64,000 nucleotides of DNA from Mesonia sp. K7 (GTDB taxonomy: Bacteria > Bacteroidota > Bacteroidia > Flavobacteriales > Flavobacteriaceae): the NCBI RefSeq assembly GCF_003233725.1, contig NZ_QKQV01000004.1:1-64000 (forward strand). Direction: 5' to 3'. This document shows, in pieces, positions 10,601 to 17,800 of the stretch. The notes below the pieces were generated by a model. The model saw only the letters and a program-made list of their open reading frames with translations, searched no databases and was not told the DNA's origin. The position numbers were made by a program, and so were the translations under genes. The stretch's first letter is position 1. Each line of letters starts with the position of its first letter.

Positions 10601-13600
10601 TCTAGGTCTGCCAAGGTATCTCCTCCAACAAAATCCTGAGGAGAATCTCCATCGGGTGCTGCCAAAGCCGCACAATCGAATGGTATAATATCTAGTGTAT
10701 ACCCTATGGTTGGAGTTAACCAACTCGATACAACTATATAATAATCCTCTCCTGCAGTCACCTGAAAATCTTCTATCCCAAAATCATCATCGCTCGGTCC
10801 TGCAACCGCTCCCGCTAAACAGTTGTCTAACAAATCACCACAACTGTCATATACAAATACAGCTCCGTAGAAATCCGTTAGATCTGAAAGCTGGATATCA
10901 ACCAACTCTGTATTGGGCGCCGTAAACTTGTACACTACATCGTTACCGTTCAGGTAATTCTCTGTCGTCCCGCAATTGGTTCCTGGCGTTCCTTCGTAAG
11001 GGTCTCCGTAGTTTAAAGTATTGTTATTGGCATCGGTATAGGGCAAAGTCGTTACCTGGATATCACCATTGGTATCCACTGTTGCAATCACCTCTTCTCT
11101 TGGAGATTCGCAGATAATAGTATTTCCACCACATAAATCGTAGTGAATTATTCCATTCCATGTTCTAGGAGAACAGCAATAATCAAATGCAGAACAGTTA
11201 CCATTTCCAGAATTAAAAGTTAAATCAGCATTAGAAAAAGTATTAGCACTAGGCGTATAACGTAAATTTGCTAATATATATATACCATAAGTTTTACCAG
11301 CGTCCAAAAGAACACCGTTTGTCAAGTTAAATTGTAATTGCTGACCTGAAGTAGCATTAACCGAAAGGCTTTCTACAAGAGTCCAGTCAGCCTGAGTAGT
11401 ACCTGTAAATCCTCCTTCCACATAATAAATATCAACAGGAAAAGAAGAACTTGTTGCGTTTGGTAATATTGTGAAACCTTCTATCAACATAGAGTTATTA
11501 ATTACAAGATCAAACATATTACCTGCACCACAACTTGAACCTGTGGCAAATGTTGTTTGCAGTTGATCTGCACAACCAGAGCCTCCTCCTGAACCTCCAT
11601 TATCAACCAACACCTCTGAAGCCCAGTAAGAAGTAGTTGAAGTAATTTGGGGCGTAGTATATGTTGGACCTGACCCTACAAGATTTCCACCAGTTTGAGC
11701 ATCATACCAATAAATCTCATTACCATTACCGGAAGGTGTGGCTGTTAAAGTTGCCGAACCTACACAAGGTACTGTATCTCCCATAGAACTTGTAATATCC
11801 AAAATATTACAAATAATTTCTTCTGCATTTACTGCTACAATATTACTCACACAGCCATTTAATGTTTGTGTTACATAATAAGTAGCGCCATCTACTGCAG
11901 GGTCTGTATTTTGAAGCATCATTGTTCCTGCCGCATCCGAATAAAAAGTTAAATTGGCACCTTCTATATCTAAGTCACCAAGAGTATCTCCAGGGTTAAA
12001 ATATTCTGGATCGTCTACCGTTGGACCTGTAGTGTAATCTGCACAATTGATCATTGCCTCTTCAATTGTCAAGGTATAATCTATACTCATTGGCGTACCG
12101 TTACCTGAAACCACAATAAAATAAGATTCTCCCGCATAGACCGTGAACTCATCTATTGCAAAATCAGAAGACGACCCCGTGTTTACAGCTCCCGCTAAAC
12201 AGGAATTTCCAATTTCCGAACAGTTCTCATAAACAAAAACCGAGGCATCATTACCAGTGATTGCTGAAAGACCTATTTTGACCACCCTGTCGGTATCTGC
12301 CACGTATTCATACACCACATCACTACCATCAAGGTAATCATCTGTAGTATTACAATTGTTACCTGGATCTCCCGCATAATTATTCGCAAAAGCACCTGTC
12401 GAATTTGTATTTACATAAGGTAATGGGTTTGTCGTAACGATATCCGCTGCATTGTTTACTGTTGCTATCACCTCTGTTCTTGGACTAGACGAACAAATCG
12501 CTTGCTCATCACCAATCGTTAGGTTATAGAAAATGTACTGTAAGGTTGATGTTCCCGTTGCCGTTGCACCCCCTGTAACAGACCCGTAAGTCCCTAGAGG
12601 ATCTGGAAAAGAACCTGACTCATACCTAAAAGTAGGCCCAGAAACTTTCACCAGTCGGTATTGACCAGGAGCTATATTAAAATTCAAAGACACTACCACA
12701 GAAATTGGCGCCGCAGAAGTTCCTCCCGCAGGCATCGTAGCCGAAGCTGAAGCCACTGTAGCGTTACCATTATTTATATCTCTTAATTCCACATTTAAGA
12801 TTCCTCCTGCTGCTGATGTACTAAACACTTCAGCATCAATTAAGGTCATCTGTTGCGTGACGTCTAAAATTATACCTCCGTTAGTGGTGGTAGATAAAGT
12901 TCCTGAAGAAGTTGGCTGGCCTTGACCTGTTAAAACAGAACCTGTCGCCGCGACTTCAGACACCCAAAAAGAAGTTGTTGTTGCTATTTCAGGAGTGGTA
13001 AAGGTTGCTCCCTTACCAATAGGAGTGCCTCCTGTAGCGTTTTCATACCACCAAATCCTGGTATCTACAGCCTGTTCCGCTCCGGTTGCTTGAAGCTCGA
13101 CCACGCCTTCCCCACAAACAGACGCTCCTTGCGATGAAACTATTGAGAGTACCGAACACTGTACCTCGTTTACGGTTATGGTCAAAGCTGGACTTTCGCA
13201 AGTCCCGAAAGACTGTGTTACATAATAAGGTGTATTATCAACCATCACCGTATCGTCTTGAATGACCGTAGTCAAAGCCGCATCGCTGTACCATGTAAGA
13301 TCTGAGCCGGTCACATCTAAACTGGCCAATGTCTGCCCAGCTATAAAATCCTGTGTTGCCGATCCCGTTGGCGCAGGATAGTTCGTACAAAGCACGCCAT
13401 CTAAATTAAACGTATAAGGGAAGGTTCCCGTTACGGCAGAACTGGAAACCACTATATAATAGGTTTGACCATTTACAACCGAAAACTGTAAATCATATGT
13501 TCCTGTGTTTTCATTTACCGCTCCAGCATAACAATCTGTACCTATATCGGCACAAGATTCGTAGACAAATATACTTGTTTCGTTTGCCGTGATGTTTGCC

Positions 13601-14679
13601 AACTCAGCCGTCATAATATAATCGGCAGTGGCCGTATATTCATACACCACCTCATTCCCATCTAAATACATATCGGCCGTGCCGCAATCGTTCCCTGGGG
13701 CACCAGTATAATTATTGGCATAGTTTGCCGTATCATCCGTATCTGTATAAGGAAGAGATGTCACCAGTTCATCGCCCGCAGTATTTACGGTCGCTGTCGC
13801 TTGCATTCTAGGTGTAGACTCACATTGAATCGCCACTGAATCGAAATAAATTTTTCCGTAAAATGCTCTAGGATTATTAGCTGTAGGATTCGTGGAAGGC
13901 CCACTATAACCAACATTATCCGTACCGCCCAATTTATTATCTCCCACTAAAAGGCTCACCCCATTGCTTGAAAAATTATTTGGAGCTGCAGGCGTTGTGG
14001 TATTACCCCAATAGTAAAATGTAGACACCCCGCTAGTATTTGCAGTCATCACCAAAGCAAAACGATAAACCGTATTCCCTGGAATAACTATAGAAGTATT
14101 ATTGAAAATATTAGAAAGCCCTATAGAAGCACCACTGGTTGATGTCTGCGCTGGAGTTGCCAAAACCCATCCATTTGAAGCGTTGATTGCAGAAGGAGGA
14201 CCTGTCAAATCTGTCGCGTGATACCATAACTCATGCTCTCTAGTAACATTTGCGGGCATATAGTTATCCAAACCCGTAATAGTAATAGAATTAGAATTTG
14301 TGTTTTCAACAGCAAAAGTAACCGTGCTACCTATAGCACTTAAGTTATTCGAAGCTCCCGCAGTAAAAACTGTTTCTGCATCACCGATTATTGGAGTACC
14401 TGAGTACAAGACTTCTGTCGCCCAATACTGCGTAGTGGATGTTAGCACAGCAGTTTCAAAAACATTTCCTGAACCGACATAATTTCCACCTGTAGCGGCA
14501 TCAAACCAAACAATATCATCTCCTGTTCCGGACGAAGTCGCTTCTAAAACAACCTTACCTGGACCACAAACCGAGCCATCTACCGTATTTGTTATAGCAA
14601 GTGTACTACAATTTTGGGAAAACCCAAAAACCATAGTAAAGCAAGCCAAAATAAAACTTAGCATGTAATTTTTTTTCAT
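7612..14679 (-). CDS. Giant secreted T9SS type A cargo protein, five scaffold copies
   Basis: 2355 residues, the largest gene in the window. Seen: signal peptide ending FGFSQ (1-22); five scaffold copies starting near residues 23, 507, 958, 1414 and 1875. Each begins with Cys, then WYDAxTGG and TTSYWVSEV, a cassette, CESPRTEVxATV, a PPC-like domain (LPYxD, YLDGNEVVY, YIVVSS, YTLDI) and an Ig_7 domain ending YYVTQT..GCES. The fifth copy leads directly into two Ig_7 domains and a type A sorting tail (about 2275-2355, YYPNPVRDYL). Cassettes are of four kinds, including GEVED (about 1485-1647). Paired Cys residues suggest disulfides outside the cell. The last 722 bases of shared sequence are identical to the next gene upstream. 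Predicted surface adhesin or matrix protein; no enzyme motif is visible and the ligand is unknown. Confidence 0.9.
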   Translation of the reverse strand: MKKNYMLSFILACFTMVFGFSQNCSTLAITNTVDGSVCGPGKVVLEATSSGTGDDIVWFDAATGGNYVGSGNVFETAVLTSTTQYWATEVLYSGTPIIGDAETVFTAGASNNLSAIGSTVTFAVENTNSNSITITGLDNYMPANVTREHELWYHATDLTGPPSAINASNGWVLATPAQTSTSGASIGLSNIFNNTSIVIPGNTVYRFALVMTANTSGVSTFYYWGNTTTPAAPNNFSSNGVSLLVGDNKLGGTDNVGYSGPSTNPTANNPRAFYGKIYFDSVAIQCESTPRMQATATVNTAGDELVTSLPYTDTDDTANYANNYTGAPGNDCGTADMYLDGNEVVYEYTATADYIMTAELANITANETSIFVYESCADIGTDCYAGAVNENTGTYDLQFSVVNGQTYYIVVSSSAVTGTFPYTFNLDGVLCTNYPAPTGSATQDFIAGQTLASLDVTGSDLTWYSDAALTTVIQDDTVMVDNTPYYVTQSFGTCESPALTITVNEVQCSVLSIVSSQGASVCGEGVVELQATGAEQAVDTRIWWYENATGGTPIGKGATFTTPEIATTTSFWVSEVAATGSVLTGQGQPTSSGTLSTTTNGGIILDVTQQMTLIDAEVFSTSAAGGILNVELRDINNGNATVASASATMPAGGTSAAPISVVVSLNFNIAPGQYRLVKVSGPTFRYESGSFPDPLGTYGSVTGGATATGTSTLQYIFYNLTIGDEQAICSSSPRTEVIATVNNAADIVTTNPLPYVNTNSTGAFANNYAGDPGNNCNTTDDYLDGSDVVYEYVADTDRVVKIGLSAITGNDASVFVYENCSEIGNSCLAGAVNTGSSSDFAIDEFTVYAGESYFIVVSGNGTPMSIDYTLTIEEAMINCADYTTGPTVDDPEYFNPGDTLGDLDIEGANLTFYSDAAGTMMLQNTDPAVDGATYYVTQTLNGCVSNIVAVNAEEIICNILDITSSMGDTVPCVGSATLTATPSGNGNEIYWYDAQTGGNLVGSGPTYTTPQITSTTSYWASEVLVDNGGSGGGSGCADQLQTTFATGSSCGAGNMFDLVINNSMLIEGFTILPNATSSSFPVDIYYVEGGFTGTTQADWTLVESLSVNATSGQQLQFNLTNGVLLDAGKTYGIYILANLRYTPSANTFSNADLTFNSGNGNCSAFDYCCSPRTWNGIIHYDLCGGNTIICESPREEVIATVDTNGDIQVTTLPYTDANNNTLNYGDPYEGTPGTNCGTTENYLNGNDVVYKFTAPNTELVDIQLSDLTDFYGAVFVYDSCGDLLDNCLAGAVAGPSDDDFGIEDFQVTAGEDYYIVVSSWLTPTIGYTLDIIPFDCAALAAPDGDSPQDFVGGDTLADLEVDTTENGATLNWYAGPGATNPIPDTTTLMDNTTYFVTQTFNGCESTPTSILVEEIDCSSLGITATTTGTVSCQGEVTMTATGSGTGSGIYWYDAPVDGNVVATGNTFTSPTLTTTTSYWVSEINLVSGSVGGSVPSGYCIPTYGTGCTSGDVLEDFVMLDAGINHVGSGCSPSGYGDFTNDPSLVGTLSVGQSYDFSTVHGPTFSQGIKIWIDLDRDGAFNDTNELLYTSSGTALAHTGSITIPATTGGPTVMRIVDRYAGTPTNACTPGSTFGETHDYKVVIGEVLCESTPRTEVVATVNQTGDVQVSHTDLPYNTSDSTAIYGDNFEGDPGSDCPGAAYLDGNEVVYQYTADPVNDDILQIELSGITNPNTGMYIYTSCGEVGTNCLTGVTNEDSPSAMAISDYYINAGETIFIVISSEAATVNYTLDIYGFDCAAAPLVEVDPAPYFVQPDVLDDITVETDPNSTSYTWYADAALTMPIADPTIEDLVDGTTYYVTQTILGCESAAVAVTVVEFDCNAMGVSQADDIIICAPGGEVTLNAQTNGVGNEVIWYDAATGGSVLGTGNSLDVNVSSTTSYWVAEVFTDGTVPVPGSARLAPDPGSSDFGGYYGLEFVAYQSFTLASVEIYPDGEAGTFNLQLVDDLTDQVLITTPVTVPNMDGATPFVVTLNYNITPGTYRLMQDGNIDMTRDFASTTTYPYPIGANSIYGEVTTGQFGATGSNTTSYYYFYNWTIGSADILCESTREEVVVTVNDQPTAVPTGTSIQKLCTGATIADLTATGSDLQWYASDTASTPLGLNHELEDGETYYVTQTIDACESQTRLAVTVEIKDVAALPTGPTNQDFVQGETILDLTVTGTNLTWYTSNDGMIFTEVTDPSQVNLTDQTTYYVTQTPNGFCESDKLPIKVHRVVGLDHPNFEGLVYYPNPVRDYLSIANRKAIDEIVVFNLLGQQVVSEKLNTTEAIIDMSYLAAGPYMVKITVEDRSTMVKVMKE
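7658..8379 (-). repeat. 722-bp perfect direct repeat, copy 1
   Basis: By eye, base for base identical to 14883-15604 with a constant offset of 7225 and no gap. It encodes ILCESTREEVVV through the sorting tail up to 13 residues before the end. Identity starts exactly at the end of the variable cassette. Confidence 0.93.
8380..8850 (-). other. Variable cassette 5 of the 2355-aa protein (YYYFYxWTI type)
   Basis: About 157 residues between TTSYWVAEV and ILCESTREE, containing SDFGGYYGLEF, VEIYPDGEAGTF and SYYYFYNWTI. The equivalent position in the 1664-aa protein holds a GEVED cassette instead. Confidence 0.8.
9738..10225 (-). other. Variable cassette 4 of the 2355-aa protein (GEVED type)
   Basis: Contains YCIPTYGTGCTSGD, KIWIDLDRDGAF and GETHDYKVVIG, the signature of GEVED domains. 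It sits between TTSYWVSEI and LCESTPRTEV. The equivalent position in the 1664-aa protein holds a YYYFYxWTI cassette. Confidence 0.82.
11115..11605 (-). other. Variable cassette 3 of the 2355-aa protein (distinct type)
   Basis: About 163 residues between TTSYWASEV and IICESPREEV, starting with a Gly-rich linker (DNGGSGGGSGC), then DIYYVEGGF, LLDAGKTYGIYI and a CCSPRTWNG segment. It is not similar to the other cassettes except in general beta character. The equivalent position in the 1664-aa protein holds GEVED. Confidence 0.75.
12497..12950 (-). other. Variable cassette 2 of the 2355-aa protein (YYYFYxWTI type, diverged)
   Basis: About 150 residues between TTSFWVSEV and ICSSSPRTEV with DAEVFSTSAAGG, GQYRLVKVSGP and LQYIFYNLTI. 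Closest to the cassette of the 1400-aa protein (shared RKVSGP/VKVSGP segment). Confidence 0.75.
13828..14405 (-). other. Variable cassette 1 of the 2355-aa protein (distinct type)
   Basis: About 190 residues between TTQYWATEV and QCESTPRMQA, with FAVENTNSNSITITGL, HELWYHATDLTG and PRAFYGKIYFDSV. Appears unrelated to the other three cassette kinds. Confidence 0.72.
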
Positions 14680-14713
14680 ATGTTTAAATTTTAAGAACTA
14701 TTAACATTAGCTT

Positions 14714-14721
14714 CAAATATA
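14714..14721 (-). promoter_or_regulatory. -7 box TATATTTG for the 2355-aa cargo gene
   Basis: Exact match to the Bacteroidota -7 consensus TAnnTTTG, 34 bases upstream of the ATG at 14679. The same box precedes the 1664-aa gene. Confidence 0.6.
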
Positions 14722-14780
14722 AAAAAAATATTTTAGATATACTTAGGATATACGAACTAAATCTTTAAAATAATCTTAAC

Positions 14781-14812
14781 AAAAAAAGGAGCAGTAACCA
14801 CCACTCCTTTTT
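14781..14812 (-). terminator. Terminator after the 1664-aa cargo gene
   Basis: AAAAAGGAG..CTCCTTTTTTT hairpin with an internal GGT/ACT extension, followed by a T run on the minus strand, 24 bases past the stop at 14837. Confidence 0.75.
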
Positions 14813-14836
14813 ATCATAAATTCAATGTGTGAAAAA

Positions 14837-17800
14837 TTATTCTTTTATAATTTTCACCATAGTAGACTTCTCTTCTACAGTGATTTTTACCATATAAGGC
14901 CCAGCAGCAAGGTAAGACATATCTATTATTGCTTCTGTTGTATTCAACTTCTCACTAACCACCTGCTGACCCAGCAAGTTAAACACCACTATCTCATCGA
15001 TTGCCTTTCTATTAGCGATCGACAAATAGTCTCTAACTGGGTTTGGATAGTAAACCAAACCTTCAAAATTAGGATGATCTAAACCAACAACCCTATGGAC
15101 TTTGATGGGCAATTTATCACTCTCACAGAAACCATTTGGGGTCTGGGTTACGTAATATGTGGTCTGATCGGTAAGGTTTACCTGTGAAGGGTCTGTAACC
15201 TCGGTAAAAATCATACCGTCATTGCTCGTATACCAAGTTAAATTGGTTCCCGTAACGGTTAAATCCAATATGGTCTCTCCCTGTACAAAATCTTGGTTTG
15301 TAGGACCTGTTGGCAATGCCGCAACATCTTTAATCTCTACCGTTACCGCCAAGCGTGTCTGGCTCTCACATGCATCTATGGTTTGGGTAACATAATATGT
15401 CTCACCATCTTCCAATTCATGATTTAAACCCAGAGGCGTTGACGCAGTATCTGAAGCATACCACTGTAAGTCTGATCCTGTTGCCGTCAAATCTGCAATC
15501 GTAGCTCCTGTACAAAGCTTTTGGATACTTGTACCCGTTGGAACTGCTGTAGGTTGGTCATTTACAGTCACAACCACTTCTTCTCTTGTACTCTCACAAA
15601 GAATAGAACCAATTATTACTTTGTAATCATGTGTTTCGCCAAAAGTACCCCCTGGGTTACAAGCACCTGTTGGTGATCCTGCATATCTCCCCATCACCCT
15701 CATTACTGTAGAACCAGAAGTACCTCCTGGAATAGTAATCGAACCTGTTGTATTAGCCGATCCTGAAGTAGAAGCAAATAAAAGTTCAGTAGCATCATCA
15801 AAAGTACCGTCTTGGTTCAAATCAATCCAAATTTTAAGCCATTGATTAGCAAAATTATGCGTTGCACTAAAATTATAAGTGTTTCCTATAGTCATGTTTC
15901 CAACTAATGAAGGGTCAGTAGTATAGTCTGTATAAGCATTAGCAGAACATCCTGTACCTGAATGACTAATCCCTGCAGTCGACATTACAAAATCATCAAT
16001 ATCATCTCCTACCGTACAACCTGTTGGATAAGAAGGTACACAATAAGTATTTGAAATTGGCCCAGCAGTTACTCCGCTACCCAAATAGACTTCTGAAGCC
16101 CAGAAAGAAGTGGTTTGCGTTACATTTAGTGAAGGGTTCGTTCCTGTTGCAACGACATTACCTCCTGATGCTGCATCATACCAAAAAATATCATAACCTA
16201 TACCCGTACTTTGAGCTGATAATGTCACGTTACCTCCTGGCGCACAGATGACCACATCATTTGTCTGAGAAACCCCCATCGCTGCACAATTAAATTCTAC
16301 AACTGTTACTGCCACTGGAGCACTTTCACAACCTAAAATAGTTTGGGTCACATAATAAGTCATACCATCTACTAAATTTTCAATAGTTGGGTCTGCAACT
16401 GGCATGGTTAATGCTGCATCGGCATACCACGTATAGGTTGTGCTATTAGGATCTGTTCCTACATCTATATCACTTAATGTATCTGGTTGCACAAAATACG
16501 GCGCAGTATCAACATCAACTAATGGTGCTGTCGCACAATCAAACCCATAGATATCTAAGGTATAATTTACTGTATTATTTTCTGAAGAAATCACAATGAA
16601 TATGGTCTCCCCTGCATTGATGTAATAATCGGAAATAGCCATTGCAGAAGGTGAATCTTCATTGGTCACTCCCGTTAAACAATTGGTTCCTACTTCCCCG
16701 CAACTGGTGTAAATATACATTCCCGTGTTAGGGTTCGTAATTCCTGACAATTCTATTTGTAAAATATCGTCATTTACAGGATCTGCCGTGTATTGATAGA
16801 TAACCTCGTTTCCATCTAAATAAGCAGCACCTGGACAGTCAGCACCAGGGTCTCCTTGAAAACTATCTCCGTATATAGCTGTAGAATCACTTGTGTTATA
16901 TGGCAAGTCAGTATAAGCTACTTGTACATCACCTGTTTGATTAACTGTTGCGGTAACTTCTGTGCGCGGTGTAGATTCGCAAATTAACTCCCCTGTAGAT
17001 ATTGTCCAGTTATAGAAGTAGTAATAACTTGTAGAAGTTGAGCCTGTAGCTCCAAAACAACCCGAAGTAACTTGACCCACCGAACCATTTGGGCCTAAGT
17101 CATACGGAAAAGTTATCCCTGAGAAATCTCTCGTCATATCTATGACCCCTTGTTGAATCAGTCTATAATCACCTGCTTGAGGCACAAAGAAATTTAATGG
17201 TACCGTCATTGGCGTATCTCCATTCATATTAGGCACCGTTACCGAAGTACTGGTAATCACGGTATTCGTGGCATGATCCACTAATTCTATATCAAAAGTT
17301 CCTGCCTCTCCGTCTGGGTAAATATCAACTTCAACAATCGTAAAAGACTGGTTTGCCGTAAAAATCAAACCATAATTAGCACCTCCAAAATCAGTACTTC
17401 CCGGTGTAATCGCAGGTTTGGCATTACCTGTTGAAGTCAGACCTTCGGCATTTACCTCTGAAACCCAATAAGACGTAGTGCTTGTTAATACTGGTGTCGT
17501 AAAGGTGTTCCCAAATTCAATAGGATTTCCTCCTGTCGCAACATCATACCAATAAATCTCATTACCTGTCCCACTAGCAGTTGCTGTAAAGGTTACTTGT
17601 CCTTGACAATTAACCGCACCTGTGTCTGTAACCTGATTAATCGCTAGAGCACTACAATCTATTTCTTCGACCAATATTGAAGTTGGTGCACTTTCACAAC
17701 CGTTAAAAGTTTGCGTGACAAAGTAAGTAGTATTATCCATTAAAGTTGTCGTATCCGAAATAGGGCTGGTTGCTCCTGGACCTGCGTACCAATTTAAAGT

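Noticed and set aside
7658-15604. Insertion sequence as the cause of the 722-bp repeat.
   Set aside because: The repeat has no terminal inverted repeats or transposase; it codes for scaffold strands and a sorting tail.
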